A stretch of DNA of 64,000 nt, taken from assembly GCA_002690915.1 (NCBI GenBank), contig NZGF01000050.1, positions 1 through 64,000 on the forward strand, in the 5' to 3' direction. The notes under the pieces are model-generated. The model was not told where the DNA came from. It did not search any database and saw nothing but the letters and a program-made list of their open reading frames with translations. The position numbers were made by a program, and so were the translations under genes. The stretch comes from Crocinitomicaceae bacterium (GTDB lineage: Bacteria > Bacteroidota > Bacteroidia > Flavobacteriales_D > Sanyastnellaceae). Each line of letters opens with the position of its first letter. Position 1 is the first letter of the stretch. Of the stretch, positions 1 through 9,592 are shown one piece after another.

Positions 1-30
1 CTTCCTCTTCCTCTTCCTCTTCCTCCTCTT
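1..30. repeat. Hexanucleotide microsatellite coding poly-glutamate
   Basis: The first 30 bases are CTTCCT units. On the minus strand they read GAGGAA in frame and encode Glu repeats in the DUF4249-like lipoprotein. The repeat may continue beyond the window. A six-base unit changes length without shifting frame. Confidence 0.8.
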
Positions 31-601
31 GTAATTTGGACAGTTTCAACGCACGCACCAAAAAATAATCTGAATCCGTTGGCCTGTCGGGCAAAGTCAA
101 TGTGAAATCAATTGTTTTGCTCAAAATGGCATAGCCTTCAATTTCATCGCTGACTTCATCTTCTAATTCAGCGGTGTACGAAAAGGCATACGCTCCGATG
201 CTATCGATGTGAGGTGGCATAACCTGCTCGGCCGTGACGCTTTCAAAGTCAGGAGCTTCGACCGTTAGTGTCCAGCTGCCATCCGCCAATTGAACATCGG
301 TGAGGACGTGACCACGTCCTTGAACCCAATCGGCTTGTCCTCCCCAAGTGATGCTCTCCCCAGATTCGTGGACGAGGCTGAACATGGCATCCTCAATTTT
401 GGAGCCACTCAAGGAGTCAAGAATGCCTACCGATGTGTGGGCACGCGCTACAAGCGAATCGGCCACCGGCCGAGCCATGAAGTTCGGAGCGATTCGTGCC
501 TCGTGCTCCGGGAAAGCAATGTCACGAACCACCCCCTCACCTAATTTGGTGCAACCGGTTAAGACCAAAGCGGAGGCGATAAAGAGAAAAACAGGTTTCA
601 T
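1..601 (-). CDS. DUF4249-like outer-membrane lipoprotein (partial, C-terminus beyond window)
   Basis: This reading frame is not in the ORF track because it is open at the window edge. It starts at the ATG at 601 and about 200 residues are visible. The N-terminus is a lipoprotein signal (MKPVFLFIASALVLTGC), so Cys17 is probably lipidated. The rest looks like the beta-rich DUF4249 family, whose members usually sit beside a TonB-dependent receptor and are thought to act as surface accessory proteins. Here the gene begins 5 bp after the stop of such a receptor, which fits a receptor/lipoprotein operon. The visible part ends in a run of eight glutamates made by a GAGGAA repeat at the window edge. 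The substrate is unknown. The family call rests on context and general look rather than a diagnostic motif. Confidence 0.7.
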   Translation of the reverse strand, partial: MKPVFLFIASALVLTGCTKLGEGVVRDIAFPEHEARIAPNFMARPVADSLVARAHTSVGILDSLSGSKIEDAMFSLVHESGESITWGGQADWVQGRGHVLTDVQLADGSWTLTVEAPDFESVTAEQVMPPHIDSIGAYAFSYTAELEDEVSDEIEGYAILSKTIDFTLTLPDRPTDSDYFLVRALKLSKLQEEEEEEEEE

Positions 602-606
602 ATTGA

Positions 607-2988
607 TCAAAATTCAGCGCGCCAAGCGACGGAGGGTATCATGGGAAAGATGCCGTACTCGCGAATGGAACGGGAGCCGTCGTCATTGCGATTCACAAGC
701 GAGAAAAACGGATTCAAATTGTTGTAGAGGTTGTAAACACTGAAGATCCACGAGCGAACGTGATGGGGGCGATTTTTTAGGAACGTCACGGCGACATCTG
801 CCCGGTGGTATGGACTGGTGCGGTAACTGTTTTTCTGGCTTGGAAGCTGTAAGTTAAATCCGTCCAATGCGGGCGTTCCTCCGGTAAAACTGTAGGGGAC
901 GAAAGCACGGTATTGTGATTCTGGAAGGGTCAGCGCACGCCCTGTTCCATAGACCCAAGTTGCCGAAAAGTCAATGCGATCCGAAATGCGGTGCAGCAAC
1001 ACCACCGATGCGTCGTGGCGTCGGTCGTAGGTGTACGGGAACCAGTTGCCACTGTTGATTTCATCAAATTGCCTGTTGGCCCAACTCAAGGTGTAGCCCA
1101 CCCATCCGGTGGTTTTACCTTGCTTCTTTTGCAGGAGAAATTCAAATCCGTAGGCCGTTCCAATGCCCTGTGTCACTTGCGCTTCCCATTCCGAATTCAC
1201 CGCGTTGGTAAAGCTCGCGCCTTCACGGTAAGACAGCAGGCCGTCCATGGATTTGTAGTACCCTTCGATGCTGCACTCAAAAGCGCCATATGTATTGGCC
1301 CAACCGGCAGCCCATTGTTCGCTGGATTGCGGCCTGACCTCGTCGGTGGCAGGAACCCACAGGTCGGTGGGGAGGGAAAGTCCTTCATTCGTGAGCAAGT
1401 GAACGAATTGATTCATTCGCGCATACGAGGCCTTCAAAGCACCACCGGTTGGAAGCTTCCAATTCAGGGCAACTCGGGGCTGCAATGATGAAAATGTGGC
1501 CCCATTTACGCTGAGGTGTGCGGCGTGCAATCCGATGTTCGCTTTAAACTGTTCCCCCAGTTGTATCTCGTCTTCGAGGTACAGGAATTGCTCGATGGAT
1601 TGTACCTGTTGTGATCCCAAGGTGGTATCAAAGTTTTGCAATCCTCCATCACCAGCCTGCCAGGTCGTGGCTCCTGGATTGAAGGCATGCGCCGTTGCGT
1701 TCCAACCAAATCGAAGGTAATTGGCGTTGTTAAGGGCATAGTTGAAGTCAATCCGTCCGGCGTAATCGACGATGCCACTGCTGTAAATGCTTGAAAAGCG
1801 CGAGGTCAACAGGGTGTCTGCGCTGGGTATGGATTCGCTGTAATCAATGCCTGTATTGAAGGCGTATTCACTTCGGGTTAGGGTTACGTTGGAAAACAGC
1901 TTGGGATTCCATTCGTGGTTCCATCGCGCTGCGGCGACATGGTTAAACCAATCCAATCCAAAATCAATTTCCGAGGACGAGGTGTTTTCAATTTCTGTCG
2001 TAGCAATGCCAAAATCATCTCGTCCATTGAAGAAACTCAGGTAGATGCGGTCGCGCTTGCCAATGCGCCAATTGACCTTTCCATTCAGGTCATAGAAAAA
2101 ATACCGCGGGTTGGTTTGGACGTCCGGGTTTTGCTTGTTGATACGGGCGATGATGGGATTGATGAGAAGATCCATGTACGTTCGGCGTCCGCTGATCATG
2201 AAGGAGGCCTTGTCCTTGACGATGGGGCCTTCCAGCATGAATTTTGAAGCCAAGACAGACACGTTGGCAGTGCCATGAAATTCCTTCATGTTGCCGTCCT
2301 TCATGTTGACTTCAAGGACGGAAGACAGGCGTCCGCCGTAGCGCGCGGGAAAACCGCCCTTGGTGATGGTCATTTGCTTCACAGCGTCTGAATTGAAGAC
2401 GGAAAAGAATCCGAACAAGTGGCTAACGCTATACAAGGGTACCCCGTCGAGAACAATGAGATTCTGGTCAGGGCTACCGCCGCGTACGTAAAGTCCGGAC
2501 GTGCCCTCCCCGCCGGACTGAATACCGGGCATGAGTTGCAGGCTTTTTAACAGGTCGACTTCACCGCCGATGGCCGGCAACCGTCGCACCTGGTCCATGG
2601 GGATTTCCACCTTTGACATCTGCACCTGGTCCTCGATGCGGTTGAACCCTTCCCCGGTGACGACCGCTTCATCGATGGCCACCCCAGCATTCAATTCAAA
2701 ATCCAATTTGAGGTTCTTGTTTACGTCGATCTCGTAAGTCTGTGGAGTGTAACCTATGTAGGACACCGTCAGCTGGTGTTTGCCGGCAGGTAAGGCAATG
2801 GAATAAAACCCAAAGGCATTGGTGCCCGTTCCCGCTTGCACTGTTTCGCACCAAAGGGTCGCCCCAAGAAGCATTTCTCCGCTGGCGGCATCTTGGACGT
2901 AGCCGCTGAGTTGAAACGATTGGGCATGGGCACCGACCGGACCGGTGGCAAGAAATGACAAAATAAAGGCGCTGAATAGAAGCTTCAC
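607..2988 (-). CDS. TonB-dependent outer-membrane receptor with carboxypeptidase-like N-terminal domain
   Basis: An outer-membrane transporter that takes up a ligand using energy from the TonB complex. The track starts at ATG 3045, but that overlaps the divergent kelch gene. I prefer GTG 2988, which gives a clean signal peptide (MKLLFSAFILSFLATG) and lies exactly 4 nt after a -7-like box, TACCTTAG. From there the protein is 793 residues: signal peptide, a carboxypeptidase-regulatory-like domain (about 25-110, GYVQDAASGEMLLGATL), a plug domain (about 120-235, with LYVRGGSPDQNLIVLDGVPLY) and a beta-barrel to the end, finishing with an aromatic residue (WRAEF). The next gene, 5 bp away, is a DUF4249-like lipoprotein. 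Together they look like a two-gene uptake unit; the ligand cannot be deduced from sequence. Confidence 0.9.
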   Translation of the reverse strand: MKLLFSAFILSFLATGPVGAHAQSFQLSGYVQDAASGEMLLGATLWCETVQAGTGTNAFGFYSIALPAGKHQLTVSYIGYTPQTYEIDVNKNLKLDFELNAGVAIDEAVVTGEGFNRIEDQVQMSKVEIPMDQVRRLPAIGGEVDLLKSLQLMPGIQSGGEGTSGLYVRGGSPDQNLIVLDGVPLYSVSHLFGFFSVFNSDAVKQMTITKGGFPARYGGRLSSVLEVNMKDGNMKEFHGTANVSVLASKFMLEGPIVKDKASFMISGRRTYMDLLINPIIARINKQNPDVQTNPRYFFYDLNGKVNWRIGKRDRIYLSFFNGRDDFGIATTEIENTSSSEIDFGLDWFNHVAAARWNHEWNPKLFSNVTLTRSEYAFNTGIDYSESIPSADTLLTSRFSSIYSSGIVDYAGRIDFNYALNNANYLRFGWNATAHAFNPGATTWQAGDGGLQNFDTTLGSQQVQSIEQFLYLEDEIQLGEQFKANIGLHAAHLSVNGATFSSLQPRVALNWKLPTGGALKASYARMNQFVHLLTNEGLSLPTDLWVPATDEVRPQSSEQWAAGWANTYGAFECSIEGYYKSMDGLLSYREGASFTNAVNSEWEAQVTQGIGTAYGFEFLLQKKQGKTTGWVGYTLSWANRQFDEINSGNWFPYTYDRRHDASVVLLHRISDRIDFSATWVYGTGRALTLPESQYRAFVPYSFTGGTPALDGFNLQLPSQKNSYRTSPYHRADVAVTFLKNRPHHVRSWIFSVYNLYNNLNPFFSLVNRNDDGSRSIREYGIFPMIPSVAWRAEF

Positions 2989-2992
2989 AGCT

Positions 2993-3000
2993 CTAAGGTA
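2993..3000 (-). promoter_or_regulatory. -7-like box for the TonB receptor
   Basis: TACCTTAG on the minus strand differs from the Bacteroidota TAnnTTTG box at one base and ends 4 nt before the proposed GTG start at 2988. It lies back to back with the box of the divergent kelch gene. Confidence 0.45.
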
Positions 3001-3014
3001 AAGGGAAACTCCAG

Positions 3015-3021
3015 TAACTTG
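3015..3021 (+). promoter_or_regulatory. -7-like box for the kelch protein gene
   Basis: TAACTTG, a shortened form of TAnnTTTG, ends 5 nt before the ATG at 3027. If it is a promoter, the transcript would have almost no leader. Confidence 0.35.
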
Positions 3022-3026
3022 CGCCC

Positions 3027-4916
3027 ATGACCTGTTTGAAACCATTGGCCTTTGGCCTCAGCACACTTTTCTGTGCGCCTGTTTTTTCGCAAGGATGGAC
3101 GGAAGTGGCCTCGCTTCCGGATGGCTTTGTGTCCAACCACAGCTACGGATTTGCCCTGGAGGGTAAAGGCTACCTAGTGGCCGGTGAATCCACCGATGGG
3201 TTCACTGATTCTATGTATGAATACGACCCCACAGCAGATGCATGGACTGCGTTGCCGAACTTCCCTGGCCCGGCGCGTGGCTACACCATCGGAGACCAGT
3301 GGAATGGCCAAGCGTGGATGGGGTTTGGCTTGAGCAATTCAGATTACCTCAACGACTTGTGGATGTTTGACCCGGCGACAGGGGCTTGGACTGAGAAGGC
3401 GTCTTGCCCGTGCACGGCGCGCACGCACCCAGCATTCATTGCGGAGGGCGAAAAAGTGTTTGTCGGGCTGGGTGGAGGTCCTAATGGGGATATGGACGAT
3501 TGGTGGGAATACGACATGGCGTCCGATTCTTGGAGCCAGAAACCAGATTTCCCCGGAGGCGAGAGGCACCATCCATACCAGTTTGGTATCGACGGCATGA
3601 TTTACGTTGGTTTCGGCCACAACGGCCCGAACATCTACAACGAGCTGTATCGGTACGATCCCTCAACTGAGCAGTGGACAGAGGTGGCAACGCTCCCTGC
3701 TGAGGGCCGCGTTGCGGGCACGCAATTCGACTATGCCGGCAAAGGCTATGCGCTGAGCGGAGATGGCGACGACCACAGTTCCATGGATGAAGGTGAGTTA
3801 TGGCAATATGACCCCGCGTCTGATGCCTGGTTCCAGTGGCCCTCGCACCCGGGCATGTCGCGGTGGGCGCCGGCCTCCTTTGTATTAAACGATGAAGTAT
3901 ACCTGGTCAATGGCATGAGCTATGATCCCGGCACATTCGACTACATGGAGACGAATTGGAAACTGCAGATGCAGCCCGCCTCAGCGAACGACTTGGCCAT
4001 AGCAGCTTACCTCGGCGAAACCGATGTCTGTTCAGGCGATGAAACCCCCATTATTGCACAATTGATCAACCTAGGAAGTGAATCGTTTACCGCAAGCAGT
4101 GCCTCCGGATTGACTGTAGTCATGGAAGTGGGAGGTGAAACGGTGTTGAGCTCGGATTGGTCGGGTGAATTGGAGACATACCAGACGGCTGAATTTACAT
4201 TAGGCAATTACGCCTTTGCAGCGGAAACCACGTTTAATGTACGCGTCTTGGCTTCGGATGAAAACGCTGATAATGATGCCGTTGAGGCGACCGTGGGCGT
4301 TTCCGACTCGGTAACATCAGAATGGCTCATTACCCTGCTCACAGACAGCTGGGGCGATGAAACGGGATGGGAAATCCGCAACGCCTTCGGGTTACTTGTC
4401 GCAGTCGCGCTGCCGGGTTCCTATGATGACGAAACGGTGTATGAGATACCTGTTAGCATTCCGAGCGAAGGGTGTCACACCTTCACCCTCACCGATGACT
4501 ACGGCGACGGCATGAACGCCGGCTCCTGGGGCGGTTCTAATGGCTCGTGCACCGTTCAATCATTGGACAACACCGGGTCGCCCATGAACACCTTTTTTGA
4601 TTACGACGGGACGTTTGCGTTTGATGAATTGGAACAATTGGTCGGTGTGGTGTCTACTGTGGATGTTGGCGAATTTGAGGAGGAGTCTCAGGTTTCTGCA
4701 TATCCCAACCCCATTGCCTCAGACGGGCTGACCATAAAGGCTTCAGACCAGTATTCAGAGTGGCAGGTGTTCAATACGCTGGGGGTATGCACTGCTCAAG
4801 GTGCTTGGACGGGGCCGCAGCAATGGTTCGAAACGCACGATTGGCCCAAGGGTGTATGTGTTTTGATTTTGACAGGACCGACAGCGCGAACGGCCATCCC
4901 GCTGCTCAAGCGCTAG
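3027..4916 (+). CDS. Kelch-repeat protein with T9SS type A sorting domain
   Basis: A 629-residue secreted protein. A short signal peptide (to about residue 21, FCAPVFSQG) is followed by about five kelch-type blades (about 22-320). These are recognisable from repeated phrases such as YEYDPTADAWT, WMFDPATGAWTEKA and YRYDPSTEQWTEVA, and should form a beta-propeller. The middle part (about 325-540) is beta-rich, with a CHTFTLTDDYGDGMN segment seen in many Bacteroidota surface proteins. The last 75 residues form a T9SS type A C-terminal domain (VSAYPNPIASDGL to IPLLKR), so the protein is probably exported through T9SS and attached to the cell surface or released. The binding partner is unknown. 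It is transcribed divergently from the TonB receptor and convergently with the lectin-repeat gene, 3 bp apart. Confidence 0.85.
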   Translation: MTCLKPLAFGLSTLFCAPVFSQGWTEVASLPDGFVSNHSYGFALEGKGYLVAGESTDGFTDSMYEYDPTADAWTALPNFPGPARGYTIGDQWNGQAWMGFGLSNSDYLNDLWMFDPATGAWTEKASCPCTARTHPAFIAEGEKVFVGLGGGPNGDMDDWWEYDMASDSWSQKPDFPGGERHHPYQFGIDGMIYVGFGHNGPNIYNELYRYDPSTEQWTEVATLPAEGRVAGTQFDYAGKGYALSGDGDDHSSMDEGELWQYDPASDAWFQWPSHPGMSRWAPASFVLNDEVYLVNGMSYDPGTFDYMETNWKLQMQPASANDLAIAAYLGETDVCSGDETPIIAQLINLGSESFTASSASGLTVVMEVGGETVLSSDWSGELETYQTAEFTLGNYAFAAETTFNVRVLASDENADNDAVEATVGVSDSVTSEWLITLLTDSWGDETGWEIRNAFGLLVAVALPGSYDDETVYEIPVSIPSEGCHTFTLTDDYGDGMNAGSWGGSNGSCTVQSLDNTGSPMNTFFDYDGTFAFDELEQLVGVVSTVDVGEFEEESQVSAYPNPIASDGLTIKASDQYSEWQVFNTLGVCTAQGAWTGPQQWFETHDWPKGVCVLILTGPTARTAIPLLKR

Positions 4917-4919
4917 TCC

Positions 4920-7900
4920 CTAACGAAGCATATGAACGTGCCCTTGGTATTCGAGGCGCGCCGGCGATAGTGGATTCTCTTCATCAGGGAATTCCACAGT
5001 GATTCGCCAATGGTAGACATTGCTTCGTGTGAAATAACCTGTATAGTCTGTGGATGACGGGTTTTCTTCAACCTGACCGAACCAGCCCGCTTCTGGGTCG
5101 TCCGTGGCGAAAATGATTTCCCCCCATGTATTGAAAATTTCGAGCAAGTAGCTGTCGGGCTCACAGCCAAGCACGGGACGGAACAGGTCGTTTGCGCCGT
5201 CGTTATCTGGTGTGAATCCATTGGGAACGTAGACAGGGCATTCGCAAAAGTCCAACGTGACTTCGAATGTTTTTGTGACGGTATCACAGCCATTCGCTGC
5301 TGTCACTTCATAAATGCCCTGGCGATCGATTTGAATCGCAGGAGTCGTCTCTCCGTTGTCCCAGCTGTATCCGACGGGGAACAGATTGGGGGGATTTTCG
5401 GCACTTACTACCATCGATTCTCCTTCGCAGAATGACAGCGGTTCAGTGATGTCGATGAACAGTGGAGCAGCGCGTTCGATGACGACCTCATCGGTCCAGA
5501 GGCATCCGTTCCAATTCACAAGGGCTGTGTACACGCCAGGCGTGGAGGCGGTCAATGCAGGTTGATAGTGGGCGATATTCCAACTGAATGTGGCATCCTC
5601 AGGCAACGGAAAGATGTACATGTAGGCTTCCTCGTCTGGGCACAGTTGCTGATCGGGGCCGAGATCGAAGACGGGCAGGGGTTGAATGGCGATGGTCACG
5701 GCGTCTTCATTCGCACAGCCGTTTTCCGTGACGATGACGCTGAAGGTTCCCGCGCTCGATACCTCGAGGGTCGGTTCACTGGTGCCGTTGGACCAGATGG
5801 TCTCATCTGCTGTTGCCAGACCTGTATTTAAGAGGACGCTCTCGCCGGCACAAAGGGTAACATCTGTACCGAGGTCCAACACCGGAAGCGGCACATTCTG
5901 AATGGTTACAGTGGTGGTATATTCACATCCTTGCACCAGCGTGGTAAGGGTATAGTCTCCCGGGCTGTCGATCCAAATCCCAGAAGCGGTTTCCCCTGAA
6001 CTCCATTGGTAATCAGGTGCGCCCACATTGGATTCCAACCATGTGCTGTCGCCGCTGCACAGGGGCAATGAACTGGGCAAGCCAGTATTGAAAACGGGGG
6101 CATGGTCGATGACCACAGTATCCCGTTCAACACAGGCTCCTACCGTTACCTCTGCGATGACCGTGGCGTCTTCATTAAGTACGGTCCAGCTTGGGCTGTT
6201 GCCTTCCGGACTCCCATTGATCCACCACTCCGTCTCAGCGGCCGTATAACCGCTCGCCAGCACGACCGCCTCGCCATCGCATGCCACAGCGTCTGGGCCG
6301 AGGGAAACTCCAGTATTGGCCGAAGGGTTAACGGCTACTTCATCCACAAATACACAGCCATCAATTTCGGTTTCAACACTGTAAGATCCTGCGGTGTTTA
6401 CCCATTGATCTGGTGTGTCGGCTCCGTTGTTCCACATGTACGTATCGGCTCCGGACTGCGCAATCAATTCCAGGCTGTCATTCAAACACAAATCCAGGGC
6501 ATTGGGCAAGCCTGCATCGAAAAAGGGGACATGTGCCACTTGAACCGTGTCATATTCCACGCACTCCCCAATGCTGACGTTGGCGATTACAGTAGCGTCG
6601 GTACCGGTTACTGTGGTGCTGATGGATTGGGTCCCTTGAGCATCACCACCGCTGACCCATGAGGTAAAGGCGGCGGCGTATCCGCTGGTGAACGTCACTG
6701 ATTCTGCATCGCAGAGCAATACATCCGCTCCCAGGTCAAGGCCTTGGTTGGGGGAATCCTCGACTTCAAGGTCGTAAGTGAAGGTGCAGTTGGGGGTGTA
6801 AATTTCCACCGAATACAGACCGGCTTCACTGATGTTCAAGGCATTGGCATTCGTGCCGTTGTTCCACAACCACGATACGTTGCCTCCGGTCCATGAAGGG
6901 TCAGTGGCGGATGCCGTTTCCACCTCGTCAAAGCACAGTACGATGGGGTCTTCCTCCCAGTCGACTTGATATATGGGATAATGGCTTAACTCAATTTCAT
7001 CGCTAGCCGCGCAAACCGAAAGCCCCCATTCCAAGGTGAGGGTGCCCGTCTGGGTTGTTGAATACGTGGGGGTACTGGGAACGCCGTTCCACGTGAAGAC
7101 AAGGTTGGGATCGTTGCCGCTGAAGTCAAAGCTGACAGCCTCTTCAGGGCAGGTGGTCTGGTCGTCACCCAGGCTTAAATCGGGTAAATTCACGGCCAAT
7201 GCGTCCACGGTTGCCGATGTGGTGCAGCCACTTGTGGTTTCCACCAAAGTCAGGGTGTAGGTCCCGTCGCCAGAGACGGCGTATGCTTCATCGGTGCTTC
7301 CGTCACCCCAGCTGCCTACAATCCCGACAGGCCAGGGGCCATTGTTCAATATCAGGCTGCTTGCATCACACGTCACGGTGTCGGAAGGGAGCCCTGGATC
7401 GGGTAATTCCGCGACTTGCACTTCGACCTCCAAGGCGAATTCCTCTTCGCACACATCTTCGTAAGTGACTGTGTACGTTTGACTGGCCATCAGGGTGGCC
7501 GTAACGGCATTGCCACTCGTGCTAGATAGGCCGTCGGACGGCGACCAAACGGGATTCAAGGCGTAGTCTGAGATGGATAATTCAACGGCCTCGCCTGCAC
7601 ATGCTATTGTCTCTGGCGCTACCACATCTTCTACCATGGTCCACTGTGCATTGCACACGCGGTGTTGGTTGCTGAGGCCACCTGTTGCCGCTGTGAATCC
7701 CCACTTTACTTCGTTGGTTCCGATGATGTCTTCAAGGTCAATAACTTCAGAAAGTCGCTCCACGCAGTTCCAGTATACCTTCATCACTTGGCTGGTAGCG
7801 CTGTAGGTAACGCGCAGAGCGTATTCGGTGTTGTTTTCAATGTTTCCGGAGGAGGTCAGCGCAGCAATTGGGCCGGCCAACGCGTTTGCTGAATTGTGGT

Positions 7901-8369
7901 TGACCGATCCATCCCGATGGATTGCCAGATGATCGTACCAGGGGTCGCCGTGGTTGCCACCTTGGTAGGTGTCCATTTGAACACCTACGCTGGGTTCAAT
8001 TTCGGGGGTCGCGAAATTGCCACCATACCCCATTCGCCCGCCTCCGGCTCCCAGTGTTCCTGCGTCCGGATGCCGCAGTACGAATACCATGCCATCTGCG
8101 CCGTTGTTGCTCGCACCGAGAAAAACATCGGCTGTCATCTCCCAACTCTGTGTGATATCCACTGTGCCTCCGTACCAAACGGCACCGCGCTGGCCGCCGG
8201 ATGCATTGGTCAATCGATAGCATCCACCGCCAAGGTTAATGGCGTCGCCAAAGATGAGGTTAGGTTGCGCCTCGGCTTGGTGCGGCATGGTGAGGACCAA
8301 TGTGCCGCCGGCGATGAGTAAGCCGAACATTCGGTGCTTAAACAACTCTGCAATTTGGCCCAATTTCAT
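4920..8369 (-). CDS. Large lectin / Ig-like-repeat surface protein with gliding-associated (T9SS type B) C-terminus
   Basis: A 1149-residue secreted adhesin-like protein. I kept ATG 8369 because it puts the basic KHR just before the hydrophobic signal core; ATG 8330 is an alternative. Residues about 36-245 resemble a bacterial legume-lectin fold (NNGADGMVFVLRHP, VGVQMDTYQGG). Residues about 250-1040 are tandem PKD/Ig-like modules, each with a paired-cysteine pattern such as LDLGADVLLC...GSYSVETEIDGC. The end (about 1045-1149) is a gliding motility-associated C-terminal domain (VPNGFTPDNDGANDLF, IFNTWGEIIFATDD), the T9SS type B sorting signal. Probable role: carbohydrate or surface adhesion. 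The 175 bp upstream of the start shows no clear promoter. Confidence 0.85.
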   Translation of the reverse strand: MKLGQIAELFKHRMFGLLIAGGTLVLTMPHQAEAQPNLIFGDAINLGGGCYRLTNASGGQRGAVWYGGTVDITQSWEMTADVFLGASNNGADGMVFVLRHPDAGTLGAGGGRMGYGGNFATPEIEPSVGVQMDTYQGGNHGDPWYDHLAIHRDGSVNHNSANALAGPIAALTSSGNIENNTEYALRVTYSATSQVMKVYWNCVERLSEVIDLEDIIGTNEVKWGFTAATGGLSNQHRVCNAQWTMVEDVVAPETIACAGEAVELSISDYALNPVWSPSDGLSSTSGNAVTATLMASQTYTVTYEDVCEEEFALEVEVQVAELPDPGLPSDTVTCDASSLILNNGPWPVGIVGSWGDGSTDEAYAVSGDGTYTLTLVETTSGCTTSATVDALAVNLPDLSLGDDQTTCPEEAVSFDFSGNDPNLVFTWNGVPSTPTYSTTQTGTLTLEWGLSVCAASDEIELSHYPIYQVDWEEDPIVLCFDEVETASATDPSWTGGNVSWLWNNGTNANALNISEAGLYSVEIYTPNCTFTYDLEVEDSPNQGLDLGADVLLCDAESVTFTSGYAAAFTSWVSGGDAQGTQSISTTVTGTDATVIANVSIGECVEYDTVQVAHVPFFDAGLPNALDLCLNDSLELIAQSGADTYMWNNGADTPDQWVNTAGSYSVETEIDGCVFVDEVAVNPSANTGVSLGPDAVACDGEAVVLASGYTAAETEWWINGSPEGNSPSWTVLNEDATVIAEVTVGACVERDTVVIDHAPVFNTGLPSSLPLCSGDSTWLESNVGAPDYQWSSGETASGIWIDSPGDYTLTTLVQGCEYTTTVTIQNVPLPVLDLGTDVTLCAGESVLLNTGLATADETIWSNGTSEPTLEVSSAGTFSVIVTENGCANEDAVTIAIQPLPVFDLGPDQQLCPDEEAYMYIFPLPEDATFSWNIAHYQPALTASTPGVYTALVNWNGCLWTDEVVIERAAPLFIDITEPLSFCEGESMVVSAENPPNLFPVGYSWDNGETTPAIQIDRQGIYEVTAANGCDTVTKTFEVTLDFCECPVYVPNGFTPDNDGANDLFRPVLGCEPDSYLLEIFNTWGEIIFATDDPEAGWFGQVEENPSSTDYTGYFTRSNVYHWRITVEFPDEENPLSPARLEYQGHVHMLR
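5882..6743. repeat. Tandem duplicated two-module unit inside the lectin-repeat protein
   Basis: At protein level, residues about 543-687 and 688-830 align along their length. Both run LG.D...CD.E.V....GY.A, then G.CVE.DTV, then GLP..L.LC..DS, then G.Y...T...GC. This looks like a recent duplication of a pair of Ig-like modules. The DNA identity was not computed. Confidence 0.6.
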
Positions 8370-8531
8370 GCTGCAATTTCGTGATTTTCATGCAATTCCG
8401 CAGTAGGAACCAACATCGGTTTTTTTCAATGCTCTGCAAACCAAATCAACTGCTTCGGCTTTGCGAAGAATTCGCCTCTAACGAAGGGTTGGTATTCTAC
8501 TGCCGAATTCGGATGCCAAATCGGTACAGAC

Positions 8532-8538
8532 TACCTTG
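8532..8538 (+). promoter_or_regulatory. -7-like box for the barrel-like protein gene
   Basis: TACCTTG, a shortened TAnnTTTG box, ends 6 nt before ATG 8545. Confidence 0.35.
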
Positions 8539-8544
8539 CGCGCC

Positions 8545-9588
8545 ATGCGTTTTTTTATTCTACTCCTCGCCGCAACCATAACGGTCAATTTCAGCTCGGC
8601 ACAAACAGCATCCGCTTCAGCCCCTTCAGATCCATCGTACGTCCGACTCGTGATGTTCGACGGAACCTCACGCATGGGGGAAATGCTTGAAAGCACAGAA
8701 AGCGAAATTGTACTCGAAACCATCCAGCTGGGTGTGGTCCGAGTGCCCAAGTACTTGGTGAAAGGCATGGCCACCCTTGCTGCGCGGGAGTACGAGCAGT
8801 TGGTCAAGGCGTTTGAGGGACGCGAACTGGCCTTGAATCCGCAGTCGAGCCGTTACTTCTTCGCGCCTTCAGGCATTCAGCTCCAGCAAGGAGAGGGGTA
8901 TTTTCAATCCAACATCGCCTTGAATTCGGTGAGTTTTGGTGTGACCGAAAACATCACGATTGGTGGACTCCTCTCGGTCTTCGGTGCCGGCGGATCGGTC
9001 AAAATTGGAAAGCAATTGGGCTCAAACACGTATGCGTCTTTTGGAGGCATCGGTTTCATGGATTACTACGGTGAGTTTGAGCGACCCATTGGGTTGGTGT
9101 TCGCCAATATGACGTGGGGAACAGAAGACCGAAACATCACCTTCAACGTAGGTACTGGAACCAAGTTCGAGCGCGGTATCGGAGAGGTGCACGCCTACAC
9201 CACTGACTCTACGGAATACAGTTGGAACCCTGGCCAGTATTCCTACTCTTACATTGTGACAGAATACGATCAGCAATGGGTCCGTCCTTTGCTCGTAAAC
9301 ATCAGCGGAATGAACCGCATTTCAGAAAACCGCTGGTTCATCACAGAGAATTACTTCGTGCGCAATGTGCAGTACACCACTCGTATCACTGGTGCTAGTT
9401 TGGCTTATCCGTATTTGCCTTCCTATAACAATTTCAATCCCCAGTCCGATGGTTTTGCCATTCTGTCCATGGGCATTCGCAACTTGAGCACGCGAAACGG
9501 CTGGCTTTGGGATTATGGAATGGTTGGTGTTCTGGGCGGAGACTTTGGGTTTGCGGCGCCATGGGTGTCAGCCACGTTGGCTTTTTAA
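8545..9588 (+). CDS. Exported protein, probable outer-membrane beta-barrel, function unknown
   Basis: I do not recognise a named family. The track start at 8536 is a TTG; ATG 8545 gives a better signal peptide (MRFFILLLAATITVNFSSAQ) and a 347-residue protein. After the signal, residues about 30-75 form a small domain (VRLVMFDGTSRMGEMLE, VRVPKYLVKGM) of a kind found in Bacteroidota proteins that carry a short beta-rich N-terminal unit. The remainder is rich in Gly and aromatic residues in alternating patterns and ends in a phenylalanine (ATLAF), as outer-membrane barrels often do. It has no T9SS tail. It ends 4 bp from the convergent pirin gene. Confidence 0.6.
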   Translation: MRFFILLLAATITVNFSSAQTASASAPSDPSYVRLVMFDGTSRMGEMLESTESEIVLETIQLGVVRVPKYLVKGMATLAAREYEQLVKAFEGRELALNPQSSRYFFAPSGIQLQQGEGYFQSNIALNSVSFGVTENITIGGLLSVFGAGGSVKIGKQLGSNTYASFGGIGFMDYYGEFERPIGLVFANMTWGTEDRNITFNVGTGTKFERGIGEVHAYTTDSTEYSWNPGQYSYSYIVTEYDQQWVRPLLVNISGMNRISENRWFITENYFVRNVQYTTRITGASLAYPYLPSYNNFNPQSDGFAILSMGIRNLSTRNGWLWDYGMVGVLGGDFGFAAPWVSATLAF

Positions 9589-9592
9589 CGGC

